From: DASVEG01 sp035540495
GTDB taxonomy: Bacteria > Actinomycetota > Acidimicrobiia > Acidimicrobiales > CADCTF01
Assembly (NCBI GenBank): GCA_035540495.1
Contig: DATLGL010000061.1
Span: 41,142-105,141 of the forward strand
Reading direction: 5' to 3'
Length of the DNA stretch: 64,000 bases
Shown here one piece after another: positions 9,042-17,913 of the stretch (positions are counted from its first letter, which is position 1; each line of letters opens with the position of its first letter). A program made the position numbers and the translations under genes. Under the pieces are notes generated by a model. It searched no databases and had not been told where the DNA came from. It worked only from the letters and a program-made list of their open reading frames with translations.

Positions 9042-9994
9042 CAGCGAACCCCGCCTGCATCGACGACCACGACCCGCACTGCACCCGCGGGCGGATGTCC
9101 CACAGAACCTGGCACGGCGCGAGCGAGCCGGCGACCGATCTCGGCGCGTGAGTCGACGGCAGCGACGACCGGTCCGTCGGGCTCCGCAGTCATCAACGTC
9201 ACCGGGATCCCGGCATCGAGCGCGCCCACGGCAACCCCTGCGCCCCACGCTGCGACGGCCTCGGCCTGCTCGCCGCCCACCGACAGGTCGACGGCGAGGG
9301 TCAACGGGGGCGCCGCAGCCGCTTCGAGCTCCTTGACCATCAGGTCGCCATGGCGGGCCGACGCTGCCCAGTGAACCGTCTTGATCGGGTCGCCCGGCCG
9401 GTATTCGCGAGCACCTCGCACGAGGTCGTCACCAGGATGCGGCGCCGATCGCGACTCGTGGCCGGTCGGTCCGGCGCCGGCAGGAGGTGGCACCCGCATG
9501 TCGGCCGGCGACGGCCCGACCTCCAGCGCGCGATCGAGCGGGCAGAGGTACGACCGGCGCCACCAGAGCAATCCGAGCGGCGCGGCGCAGCGCACGTGCA
9601 CGGCGACCGCGTCATAGATGCCGCGCCGTTGCGGGACGATCGTCAGCCATCCCTCGGCAGGCGACGCCGCGGCCGACCACTCGCCGCCGAGGCCGACCTT
9701 GACCAGCACCCGGCTGCGGGTGCCGCTCAACGTGAGACGAACCCGGAGGGGCGCGCCGACGGTGGCGTCGCGCGCAGCGGACAATCCGACCCGCAGACGG
9801 AACAACGGGGCTGCGGGCAGCACGACGGCGAGCGCGACCACCGCGCCGAGTCCAGCGAGGATCACGATCAACCAGCCGGAGCCCGTCGTCTTCGCGATCC
9901 CGAAGAGCGCAGCCGACACGGCGGCGAGCGCGAGCGCAGGCTTGGTGACCGCAGCCGGACGTGGCACGCCACGCCGGGCCGGCACGACGCCCAC
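9038..9994 (-). CDS. DUF58 domain protein
   Basis: 318 residues. Two N-terminal membrane helices (about 17-60), a beta-rich middle and the diagnostic DUF58 block GAREYRPGDPIKTVHWAASA followed by GDLMVKELE. DUF58 proteins have a von Willebrand A-like part and pair with MoxR AAA+ ATPases, probably as a client or adaptor. It begins at GTG 9994, one base after the moxR stop, and its own stop overlaps the transglutaminase start. Confidence 0.9.
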   Translation of the reverse strand: MGVVPARRGVPRPAAVTKPALALAAVSAALFGIAKTTGSGWLIVILAGLGAVVALAVVLPAAPLFRLRVGLSAARDATVGAPLRVRLTLSGTRSRVLVKVGLGGEWSAAASPAEGWLTIVPQRRGIYDAVAVHVRCAAPLGLLWWRRSYLCPLDRALEVGPSPADMRVPPPAGAGPTGHESRSAPHPGDDLVRGAREYRPGDPIKTVHWAASARHGDLMVKELEAAAAPPLTLAVDLSVGGEQAEAVAAWGAGVAVGALDAGIPVTLMTAEPDGPVVAAVDSRAEIGRRLARAVPGSVGHPPAGAVRVVVVDAGGVRW

Positions 9995-9995
9995 G

Positions 9996-10988
9996 TCAGC
10001 CTCTCGGTACGGGGACCGACTCGAGGATGCGGCGCACGATCCCTGCCGCAGCCTGCACGTCGGCTCCGGCGCCGCCCGAGACGATCACTCGATGGGCCAG
10101 CGCGGGCACTGCGACGGCCTGCACGTCGCCCGGGGTGACGAAGTGGCGCCCGCTCATCGCTGCCACGGCCTTGGCCAGATGCAGCAACGAGATGCTCCCG
10201 CGCGGGCTGCAACCGAGAGCGACGTCCGGGTGCTCACGTGTCGCCGCCGCCAAGTCGATCACGTAGTCGGCGACGGCGGGCGCGCAGTAGACCGTGCGCA
10301 CCGCGTGCTCCGCCGCACTGAGCGCCTCGGGCGACGACACGGCCCGCAACATGTCGAGCGAGTCGACGCCGCCTGATCCGAGCAGCAGCTCCCGCTCGGC
10401 CACTCGGTGAGGTGCGCCGAGCTCGAGGACGAGGCCGAAGCGGTCGCGCTGGCCCTCGACGAGCGGGAACGTGCCGGCATGTTCGATCGGGTTCTGCGTC
10501 GCGACGACGAAGAACGGCTCGGGCAGGTCGTAGGTCGTACCGTCGACGGTGACCTGGCGCTCCTCCATCGCTTCGAGCAGCGCCGACTGCGTCCGCGGCG
10601 TCGCCCGGTTGATCTCGTCGAACAGCACGACGTTGGCGAACAGCGGCCCGGCCCGGAACTCCCACTCCTCGCTCGCCTTGTGGAACACCGACACGCCGGT
10701 GAGCTCCGACGGAAGGAGGTCGGGCGTCCCCTGCACCCGGCGGAACGCACCGCCGACGCTGCGGGCGATCGCCTTCGCGAGGAGCGTCTTCCCGACGCCG
10801 GGCACGTCTTCGAGGAGGAGGTGGTGGCCGGAGAGCAGCGCCACGACCGTGAGCCGGAGCACCTCGGACTTCCCCTTGATCACCCGCCCGAGGTTCTCGA
10901 GGAGTGCGTTCCCGAGGTCAGCAGCGGCGAGAAGAGCGGGGGAAGGTGCGGACGCGGTCGACGCCGCCTCCGTCGCCGGGAGAGTCAC
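9996..10988 (-). CDS. MoxR-family AAA+ ATPase
   Basis: 330 residues, a chaperone-like AAA+ ATPase of the MoxR class. Walker A is LEDVPGVGKTLLAKA, Walker B NVVLFDEINRATPRTQSALL, sensor 1 lies in VVATQNPIEH, followed by the lid domain with the sensor-2-like SPRGSISLL. MoxR enzymes are thought to help assemble or activate protein complexes, often with metal- or envelope-related partners encoded next to them. First gene of a five-gene minus-strand operon. GTG start. Confidence 0.93.
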   Translation of the reverse strand: MTLPATEAASTASAPSPALLAAADLGNALLENLGRVIKGKSEVLRLTVVALLSGHHLLLEDVPGVGKTLLAKAIARSVGGAFRRVQGTPDLLPSELTGVSVFHKASEEWEFRAGPLFANVVLFDEINRATPRTQSALLEAMEERQVTVDGTTYDLPEPFFVVATQNPIEHAGTFPLVEGQRDRFGLVLELGAPHRVAERELLLGSGGVDSLDMLRAVSSPEALSAAEHAVRTVYCAPAVADYVIDLAAATREHPDVALGCSPRGSISLLHLAKAVAAMSGRHFVTPGDVQAVAVPALAHRVIVSGGAGADVQAAAGIVRRILESVPVPRG

Positions 10989-11049
10989 CCGTCCAGTATC
11001 GACCTCCGAGTGCCGTACTTGAAGCCGCGCGGTCCACTTCGCGCCGGTA

Positions 11050-11961
11050 TCAGCCGAGTCGCGGCAGTTCCTGGACGAGGGTGAGCGTGGGCGCGAACAG
11101 GTCGCCGTCCGCGGCCACCCTCCGCAACACGTCCTGTGCCTCGAAGCGGAGCGAGTCGGGATCGTTCCGGCCGGCGTCGACCTCGTCCCACGTCACGGGC
11201 GTCGACACCGTCGGCTGCTCGCGGGCGCGCAACGAGTACACGCCGGAGGTCGTCTTGTGCTCGTCGTTCTGGCTCCAGTCGACGAGGATCTTCCCGACCC
11301 GCAGATCCTTGGCCATGTTCGACACCACGAGCTCGGGCAGCTGCTTCTCGAGGAGCTGCGCGACCGCGAGGGCGAAGTGCTTCGTACCGGTCCCCCGCTC
11401 CTCGTACGTGACGTCGGGGTGGTTGAGCGGGACGTACACCTGCAAGCCCTTGGAGCCGCTCGTCTTCGGGAACGACGCCATGCCGAGGTGGTCGAAGAGC
11501 TCCTTGAGGTACATGCCGACCTCGCAGCACTCCTTCATCGCCGCCGGCGCGCCAGGGTCGAGGTCGAACACGACCATCGTCGGCCGGTCGATCTTCTCGC
11601 CGAGCGAGAGCGACGGATGGAGCTCGATCGCCGCGAGGTTCGCAGTCCACACGAGCGTCGCCGCCGAGTTGATGAGGGTGAAGTTGATGTTCCGGTCGTT
11701 GTGCCGGCTGTAGATCGGGACCGTCTCGACCCAGTCGGGCCGGTGTTGCGGCGCGTTCTTCTCGAAGAAGAACTTCTCGTCGACGCCGTTCGGATACCGC
11801 TTCAACGTCATCGGCCGGCCGCGGTAGTGCGGCACCGCCACCGGAGCGATCCGCGCGTAGTAGTCGATGACCTCGCCCTTGGTGAACCCCGTCGCGGGAT
11901 AGAGGACCTTGTCGAGGTTCGACAGCTTCAGTTGGTGGCCGTCGATCTCGACGAGGGGCAC
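11050..11961 (-). CDS. Stand-alone LigD-type NHEJ polymerase (primase-polymerase domain)
   Basis: 303 residues equal to the polymerase domain of LigD, with no ligase or phosphoesterase part. These enzymes fill gaps and add ribonucleotides at Ku-bound DNA ends. Catalytic metal ligands are present: D133 and D135 in VVFDLDPG and D228 in LVDWSQND, with the conserved SGSKGLQVYVPL loop between them. It lies 20 bp after ku in the same direction. A separate ATP-dependent ligase would be needed to complete joining; none is in the window. Confidence 0.92.
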   Translation of the reverse strand: MPLVEIDGHQLKLSNLDKVLYPATGFTKGEVIDYYARIAPVAVPHYRGRPMTLKRYPNGVDEKFFFEKNAPQHRPDWVETVPIYSRHNDRNINFTLINSAATLVWTANLAAIELHPSLSLGEKIDRPTMVVFDLDPGAPAAMKECCEVGMYLKELFDHLGMASFPKTSGSKGLQVYVPLNHPDVTYEERGTGTKHFALAVAQLLEKQLPELVVSNMAKDLRVGKILVDWSQNDEHKTTSGVYSLRAREQPTVSTPVTWDEVDAGRNDPDSLRFEAQDVLRRVAADGDLFAPTLTLVQELPRLG

Positions 11962-11981
11962 CCGCCGGTTCTACCCGACGG

Positions 11982-12794
11982 TCAGCCTTCGGCGGACGCG
12001 GCGGCCTTCCGGGCTTCCTTGGCCGCGGCGACGCTGGCTTCGAGCGCGGCGAGCAGGTCGACCACCTTCGTCGGCTCCGCTTCGGCGACGGGCGCCACGA
12101 CCACCTCGCCCGCGGCCTTGCGCTCGATGAGCTCCATCACCTTCTCGCGGTACTCGTCGGCGAACTTCTCGGGTTCGAAGTCGTCGACCGTGAGCGAGTC
12201 GACCAGCTGTGCGGCCATCTTCAGCTCGCGCTCGGAGACCTCGACGTCGTCGGCCGTCGGGATGTCGAGCTCCTTCGGCGAGATGACCTCGTCCGCGTAG
12301 AGCATCGTCGAGACCACGAGGACGCCGTCGACCACTCGCAGCGCCGCGAGGTACTGCTTCGTCCGCATGACGAAACGAGCGATCGCGACCTTCTCGCTCT
12401 CGGCCAGAGCCTCCGCCAGCAGGCGGTAGGCCTTCGCCGACCGCTCGTCGGGAACGAGGTAGTACGCCTTCTCGAAGTAGATCGGGTCGATCTGATCGAG
12501 GTGCACGAACTCCTCGATGTCGATCGTGTGCGTCGCCTTCGGATCGAACTCCTCGAGCTCACGCGGCTCGATCACGACGTACTGGTCAGGCGCGATCTCG
12601 TAGCCCTTCACGATCTCGTCGAAGGGAACCTCGATGCCCTCCGCCTCGCAGAACCGCTTCTGGCGGATGCGGCTGTTGTCCGGCGCGTGCAGCTGGTTGA
12701 AGCGGACGTCCTTCGGTGACTGCGCGGTGAACATGCGGACGGGCACGTTCACGAGGCCGAAGCTGATCGAACCGTTCCAGATGGGGCGAGGCAT
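11982..12794 (-). CDS. ku: Bacterial Ku DNA-end-binding protein
   Basis: 270 residues, the normal size of bacterial Ku, a homodimeric ring that binds double-strand ends and recruits LigD-type enzymes. The N terminus PIWNGSISFGLVNVPVRMF is the family hallmark; ELEEFDPKATHTIDIEEFV and YYLVPDERSAKAYRLLAEAL follow in the ring domain. The C-terminal tail (VAAAKEARKAAASAEG) is Ala/Lys-rich, like the short DNA- and LigD-binding tails of actinobacterial Ku. ATG start with a purine-rich ribosome-binding stretch just upstream. Upstream partner of the polymerase gene. Confidence 0.96.
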   Translation of the reverse strand: MPRPIWNGSISFGLVNVPVRMFTAQSPKDVRFNQLHAPDNSRIRQKRFCEAEGIEVPFDEIVKGYEIAPDQYVVIEPRELEEFDPKATHTIDIEEFVHLDQIDPIYFEKAYYLVPDERSAKAYRLLAEALAESEKVAIARFVMRTKQYLAALRVVDGVLVVSTMLYADEVISPKELDIPTADDVEVSERELKMAAQLVDSLTVDDFEPEKFADEYREKVMELIERKAAGEVVVAPVAEAEPTKVVDLLAALEASVAAAKEARKAAASAEG

Positions 12795-12837
12795 GGGGAA
12801 GTCCTCTCAGGAGGGAGGCGTAGCCCCGCATTCTCTC

Positions 12838-14382
12838 CTATTCGCCGGATCCGTGCGGCTCGAGATCGTGGAGTGCCGGGCCCTGGATCACCTTGCCGCC
12901 GCAGGTGTAGCGAGAGCCGTGGCACGGGCAGTCCCAAGACTTCTCTGCGGTGTTCCAGCAGACGAGGCAGCCCATGTGGGTGCAGACCGGCGAGACCGCG
13001 GTCAGCGTGCCGTCTTCGGCCCGGAACGCCGCCACCTTCTCGCCGTCGAGGGAGACGATGCCTCCCTCGCCTGGAGCGAGCGTGTCGGCCGACGGCGGGT
13101 TCATCGTCTTGAGCCGGTCGCCTGCGAGGTGCCCGCCGACGGCGTCGACGTTCTCCTTCACGAACTCCTTCGACGTGATGGTGCTCTTGATCCGGGTGGC
13201 GTCGTACGCGGCGAGCCACGGGTTCTCGATGCCGTCGACGATGTCGGCGAGGATGCGACCCGCAGCGGTGCCGTTCGTCATCCCCCACTTCTGGAAGCCG
13301 GTGGCGACGAGCACGTTCGACCCGGGGAGCTGGCGACCGACGAACGGGGTGCCGTCGACCGGGACGTAGTCCTGGGCCGACCATCGGTGCTCGATCGAGG
13401 CGATCGGGAAGTACTCGCGCGCCCAGCTCTCGAGAGACGAGTAGCGCTCGCGCGTGTCGGGATCCTGGCCCGTCTTGTGGCCCTCGCCGCCGAGGATGAG
13501 CACCTCGTCGCCGAGCGCGCTGCGGACGGAGCGGCTCGAGGAGTCCTTGCTGAGGTACATGCCCTTCGGCGTGGGCGCGCCCTCTTCGAGGCGGACCGCC
13601 ATCGCGTACGAGCGGGTCGGGTGGGCCTTCGCGAAGAAGCCCCCTCGATCGAGGAACGGGAGGTGGGTCGCAAGCACCACGAACCGGGCCGCGAGGTCGC
13701 CGTGCTCGGTGCGGACGATCGACGGGTCGTCGCCGCGCTCGGCGTCGACGTCGAGCACTCGCGTGTCCTCGTGCACCTTTCCGCCGAGCTGGGTGATCGC
13801 GGCGGCGACCCCGATGCAGTAGTCGCGGGGATGGAACTGAGCCTGGTTCGCGAACCTCACCGCGCCGAACACGTCGTAGGGCAGGTCGGTCTCGGTGGTG
13901 TAGCTCGCGGGAAGGCCGAGGCGTGACGCCGTCTGCGCCTCCGATTCGATCTGGCGGAGCTTGTCGGACTCGGTCGTGTAGGTGAACGCGTCACGACGTT
14001 GGAAGTCGCAGTCGATGCGGTACGTCTCGACCCACGCCGCCACCTGCGCGATCGCTGCCTCGTTGGCCTCGCCGTAGAGCTGGGCGACGTCGTCGCCTCG
14101 GTTCTCGGCGAGATCGGCGTACTGGAGCCCGTGGAGGCTCGTCACCTTGGCGGTGGTGTAGCCGGTGACGCCGCTGCAGATCCTGCCGGCCTCGAGCACG
14201 ACCACCTTCGCTCCGCGCTCGGCCAGCGTCAGGGCTGTCGAGAGGCCGGTGATGCCGCCACCGACGACGACCACGTCGACCTCCGGAACCTGGTCGCCGA
14301 CCGTCGTGTACGGCAGGTACAGCCGATCATCGGTCGTCGTCGCGACCCACACCGATCGGTTCGTCTCGAACAGGGTTCCCAT
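12838..14382 (-). CDS. FAD-dependent oxidoreductase fused to a Rieske [2Fe-2S] domain
   Basis: 514 residues. A DAAO-type FAD domain starts with VDVVVVGGGITGLSTALTLA at about 35-54, and the C-terminal ~95 residues are a Rieske domain with CTHMGCLVCWN and WDCPCHGSRY supplying the two Cys/His pairs. The architecture matches the uncharacterised YhfW-type flavo-Rieske oxidoreductases; the substrate is unknown. It lies 43 bp upstream of ku on the same strand, so it may share a transcript with the end-joining genes, and diverges from nurA with 51 bp between starts. Confidence 0.88.
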   Translation of the reverse strand: MGTLFETNRSVWVATTTDDRLYLPYTTVGDQVPEVDVVVVGGGITGLSTALTLAERGAKVVVLEAGRICSGVTGYTTAKVTSLHGLQYADLAENRGDDVAQLYGEANEAAIAQVAAWVETYRIDCDFQRRDAFTYTTESDKLRQIESEAQTASRLGLPASYTTETDLPYDVFGAVRFANQAQFHPRDYCIGVAAAITQLGGKVHEDTRVLDVDAERGDDPSIVRTEHGDLAARFVVLATHLPFLDRGGFFAKAHPTRSYAMAVRLEEGAPTPKGMYLSKDSSSRSVRSALGDEVLILGGEGHKTGQDPDTRERYSSLESWAREYFPIASIEHRWSAQDYVPVDGTPFVGRQLPGSNVLVATGFQKWGMTNGTAAGRILADIVDGIENPWLAAYDATRIKSTITSKEFVKENVDAVGGHLAGDRLKTMNPPSADTLAPGEGGIVSLDGEKVAAFRAEDGTLTAVSPVCTHMGCLVCWNTAEKSWDCPCHGSRYTCGGKVIQGPALHDLEPHGSGE

Positions 14383-14433
14383 GTGGCGGTGCTACCCCGA
14401 GGTCCGCCGAAGGTGTCACACCCGGATGCCACC

Positions 14434-15441
14434 ATGGCAGTCGTGACCACGATCCCGCTCGAGGCGCCCGACACGGTCGAAGCTGCGGCCTCGCGGCTGG
14501 CGACCCTGCTCACCGGCTCTGGCACCACCATGTCCGACGCCGGCGGCTCGGGCGATCTGCAGTTCGAGCCCGTGCTCTCGCTCCGATCGCTGGTTCGCAC
14601 CGTGGCTCCGGCGGAGGCGTGGGCGGTCGACGGCGGCCAGATCACCGTCGCCGATGCACGTTGCATCTCGGTGCTCGCCACCCGCGCGGCCCGCGTCCGG
14701 TTCCGCAACGGACGCTGCGACCTCGAAGACGAAGGCGCGGTGCGGGTGATGGTGCTCGGCACGGGCGAGAACGCCGCAGCGCGAGCGGCCTTGGCGCTCG
14801 ACGTCCTTGCGGCCGACGCCTCGGTCGACGGGAACCTCGTGCGCGACCGGTGGGAGTGGGACGGTGTCCTGCGGTGCATCGACGAGGCAGAGCCTGGTGC
14901 CATCGTGCTGATCGACGGCGACCTCCAGCCCGACTGGCGCATCCCGTCGACGTTCCTCGCTGCGCTGCTCGAGTCGGCTTCGGCGCGTGGCGTCGTGCTG
15001 GCGGCGATCACGAAGCACTCGTCGCTCGCCCGCGGTGGCGCCCCTCTGCTCGGCCAACTGGAGCTGGAGGCCGCGGCGCTCTACGGGTCGAGGGCGATGT
15101 GGTGGTCGGCGATCGGCCGGGTGCGCGGCGACGTCGGCCCCGGGATCCAGGTCGTGGCCGCCCGACTCGATCCCGACGCCCGCTTCGCCTTCCGCGTCGA
15201 TCTGCCTGGAGACGTCGATCCCGAGCCGGTGCTCGGGGCGATCAGCGCGCTGTGCGACGACGCCGCGTTCCCCGGGTATCCGTATCCGCTCACGGTGGCC
15301 GACCGGCTCGCCGCGTGCCCCGGGTGGCTCGCCGCCGAGGTGCGCATGCAGCTCGACGACCACCTCGATCGCGCCGGCGTCCCGTTGGAGGTCCGTGAGC
15401 GCGCGTTCGCCGACCGACACTCGCTGATGGAGCGTGCCTGA
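14434..15441 (+). CDS. nurA: NurA-domain 5'-3' nuclease
   Basis: 335 residues. NurA works with the HerA hexamer to resect DNA ends. Metal-binding acidic motifs are visible: D66 in WAVDGGQITV near the N terminus and D161 in IVLIDGDLQPDW in the middle, with the family's helix-rich C terminus. The ATG at 14434 is chosen; GTG codons at 14413 and 14443 are in frame. The next gene, herA, begins at the stop codon, the classic nurA-herA arrangement. Sequence identity to archaeal NurA is low by eye, so the call leans partly on the HerA partner. Confidence 0.78.
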   Translation: MAVVTTIPLEAPDTVEAAASRLATLLTGSGTTMSDAGGSGDLQFEPVLSLRSLVRTVAPAEAWAVDGGQITVADARCISVLATRAARVRFRNGRCDLEDEGAVRVMVLGTGENAAARAALALDVLAADASVDGNLVRDRWEWDGVLRCIDEAEPGAIVLIDGDLQPDWRIPSTFLAALLESASARGVVLAAITKHSSLARGGAPLLGQLELEAAALYGSRAMWWSAIGRVRGDVGPGIQVVAARLDPDARFAFRVDLPGDVDPEPVLGAISALCDDAAFPGYPYPLTVADRLAACPGWLAAEVRMQLDDHLDRAGVPLEVRERAFADRHSLMERA

Positions 15442-15442
15442 C

Positions 15443-17038
15443 ATGACCGCCACTGGTTCGACCGGATCCGCGGCGCGCGGGCGCCTCTTCGGCAAGAACG
15501 TCCTCGAGGGGGAATTCCGTGCCGCGCCCGATGAAGACCTCTTCCTCGGCGAGCTCCTGGTCGGCGTCGACGAAGCGACGGGGCGGCGCTACCTGTTCCG
15601 CATCGTCGACGTCACCTACGGCACCGAGCACCGTGAGCCGGGATGGGCCGAGCGCGTGGCGGGCACGATGCTCGCCGACGACGCCCGAGGCGAGGCAGGC
15701 GCCCACTCCCTCTACGACTCCGCCCGCCGGACCTATCGCGTCGCCGAGTGCCGTTGCCTCGGCTACCTGACGCCCGACGGCACCGAGTTCCGGAAGCCGA
15801 AGTCGCTTCCCACCCAGTTCTCGCGTGTCGTCGCACCGGAGGCCGAAGACTTCGCCTTCCTGCGCTCACGCATGGGCGACCTGCCCGTCGGTCACCTGCG
15901 CAGCGGCGAGACGGAGGTCGACTTCGAGGTCGGCATCCCGGGCGGATCGCTCGCCTCGCACGTCGGCATCTTCGCCACGACCGGCATGGGCAAGTCGAAC
16001 CTCATGCAGGTGATCGCCGGTGGCGTCATGCAGACCAACGGCCGCTACGGCCTGCTGATCGTCGACCCTCACGGCGAGTACCGCACGTCGCTGGCGAAGC
16101 ACCCGTGGGCCGGACAACGCCTGCGTACCTATGCCGCGCGCCGCCTGCCGGCGACGTCGACGCTGCGCGTGTCGCTGGCCGAGCTCACCGTCGACGATCT
16201 CCGCACCGCCTACGAGTGGACGCGCCCGCAGGAAGAAGCGCTGTTCGAGCTCGAGCGCTTCTACGGGCGCTCCGCGGGCGAGGGCCTCGCATGGCTGCTG
16301 CCGTTCTCGCAGCTCGACGACCTCGCGCCGTTCCGGGAGATCGACCTGAACGGCCGCGTCGCCCTCAACACCCTGCAGGTGGTGCACCGGCGGGCGAGGC
16401 GGATCATGGAGCTCGAGTGCATCGCGCCCGACCCGAACGTCAGCGTCGGCTCCGCGATCCTCCGCGACCTGATGGACGGCAAGGTCGTCCTCGTCGACGT
16501 CGGCGGCCTGCAGTCGACCGAGGAGGTGCTCGTCTCGTCGTTCCTGACCCGGAAGATCCTCGAGACGTGGTCGGACGCCTACTTGAGCGATCCCGACCAG
16601 CACGAGCGGCTGCCGATCGTCGCCATCTGCCTCGAAGAGGCACAGCGCGTGCTGTCGTCGAACCGCGACCGGGAGTCGAACGTCTTTCCGAGGGTCGCTC
16701 GTGAGGGCCGGAAGTTCAAGGTCGGGCTCGTCGCCGTCACCCAGCAGCCGAAGCTGCTCGACAGCGAGCTGCTCAGCCAGTTCAACACGTTCTTCATCCT
16801 CGGCTTGGCGGACGAGAAGGACCGGAACATCCTGCGGTCGTCGTCGAAGCAAGACCTCGCCGCGCTCGGCCCGGAGATCCAGACGCTGATGCCCGGCGAG
16901 TGCCTCATCGCGAACCTGTCCGCGCCGTTCGCGCTTCCGGCCAAGGTCCACCTGTGGTCGAACGTGTGCCGCAACGTCGAGCCTCCGCCTGCGCCGCGAC
17001 CGACGGCGGCCGCGAACGTGGCCGCCCTCGTCGACTGA
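15443..17038 (+). CDS. herA: HerA-family hexameric DNA translocase/helicase
   Basis: About 531 residues. An N-terminal HAS-barrel-like region precedes a FtsK/HerA ATPase core: Walker A TTGMGKSNL (K184), Walker B LLIVDPHGEY, a second acidic motif ICLEEAQRVLS, and a VTQQPKLLDSELLSQFNTFF block typical of HerA. The ATG at 15443 follows the nurA stop by one base and has GGAG ten bases upstream (15429-15432); an in-frame GTG at 15434 is too close to that site. HerA pumps DNA and activates NurA in resection with Mre11-Rad50, which are encoded 0.9 kb downstream. Confidence 0.92.
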   Translation: MTATGSTGSAARGRLFGKNVLEGEFRAAPDEDLFLGELLVGVDEATGRRYLFRIVDVTYGTEHREPGWAERVAGTMLADDARGEAGAHSLYDSARRTYRVAECRCLGYLTPDGTEFRKPKSLPTQFSRVVAPEAEDFAFLRSRMGDLPVGHLRSGETEVDFEVGIPGGSLASHVGIFATTGMGKSNLMQVIAGGVMQTNGRYGLLIVDPHGEYRTSLAKHPWAGQRLRTYAARRLPATSTLRVSLAELTVDDLRTAYEWTRPQEEALFELERFYGRSAGEGLAWLLPFSQLDDLAPFREIDLNGRVALNTLQVVHRRARRIMELECIAPDPNVSVGSAILRDLMDGKVVLVDVGGLQSTEEVLVSSFLTRKILETWSDAYLSDPDQHERLPIVAICLEEAQRVLSSNRDRESNVFPRVAREGRKFKVGLVAVTQQPKLLDSELLSQFNTFFILGLADEKDRNILRSSSKQDLAALGPEIQTLMPGECLIANLSAPFALPAKVHLWSNVCRNVEPPPAPRPTAAANVAALVD

Positions 17039-17050
17039 GGTTCTGCGAGT

Positions 17051-17851
17051 TCAGCCGGCGTCGGCCGCCGCTGCGACCGCGGAGACGCCCTTGCCTCCGG
17101 CGTCCGTCAGCGTCAGGCGGCGAGCCACGATCCGATAGGTCACGGTGCCGTTCGTGGCCGCGGTGACGGCTTCGGCGACGCGCATCTTGTCGTCGGTGCA
17201 TCCCCGGAGCGTCTGCACCCGTTCGGTGATGCGGATCTGTCGGCCGTCGAGCTCGTACGTGCCGCCGAACCCGTTGCACCCGTCGTCGCCCGAGATCTTC
17301 CCGTCGTCACCGAACTCGAGATAGGCCTCCGCGCCCTGCGGCACCGACGAGGCGGCATCGCCTTCGAGGAGCGTGTCGACGACCCAGCGGGTGCCGACGA
17401 GCGGTTGGTCGGGATCGGCAACTTCCCGGTAGGTGAACACGATCGTCGTGCCTCCAGCCGTCAGGGTGAGGTGGTCGTCGTCGAGCTCCCACGTCGGCTG
17501 GGTCGTGAGAAAGCCGGTGAACCACTCGTCCTGCGCGTGCCGCTCAGGGTCGCAGCCCATCTCGGTGCCACCGAGGTTCGTCACGACGAGCGCCTCGGCC
17601 TCGATCTCGAGCTCGCCGACGAACTGGTTGCACCCGGCGCTCGCACCGATCGTCCCGTCGTCGGAGAACGTGAGCCGCAGCTCGGTGCCCGCGACCAGCT
17701 GGCGCCCGTCGACGGCCGACGACAGGAACGTCTTGCCGATCAACGCCGATCCGGTGCCGGCCGAGCCCGGACCACCACCGCGGTCGCCTCCGTCGCCGCA
17801 CGCACCGAGCACCAGCAGCGCGACGAGGACGATCCCGAAGCCGGCCCGCAT
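17051..17851 (-). CDS. Lipoprotein with two META domains
   Basis: 266 residues. A signal peptide with lipobox VLGAC puts the mature protein on the outer face of the membrane. Two META (HslJ-like) repeats follow: GKTFLSSAVDGRQLV to GCNQFVGELEIE, and GTRWVVDTLLEGDAAS to GCNGFGGTYELDG, each with the domain's conserved Gly-Cys-Asn. META proteins are linked to envelope and heat stress; no enzymatic role is known. Stop codon 12 bp from the convergent herA stop, on the strand opposite to the repair genes that flank it. Confidence 0.87.
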   Translation of the reverse strand: MRAGFGIVLVALLVLGACGDGGDRGGGPGSAGTGSALIGKTFLSSAVDGRQLVAGTELRLTFSDDGTIGASAGCNQFVGELEIEAEALVVTNLGGTEMGCDPERHAQDEWFTGFLTTQPTWELDDDHLTLTAGGTTIVFTYREVADPDQPLVGTRWVVDTLLEGDAASSVPQGAEAYLEFGDDGKISGDDGCNGFGGTYELDGRQIRITERVQTLRGCTDDKMRVAEAVTAATNGTVTYRIVARRLTLTDAGGKGVSAVAAAADAG

Positions 17852-17913
17852 CTTCTGGACCCTAGCGAATCACAAGCGTGTAACTTGTCCCACCCTTCGG
17901 GCACACTGGAGTC

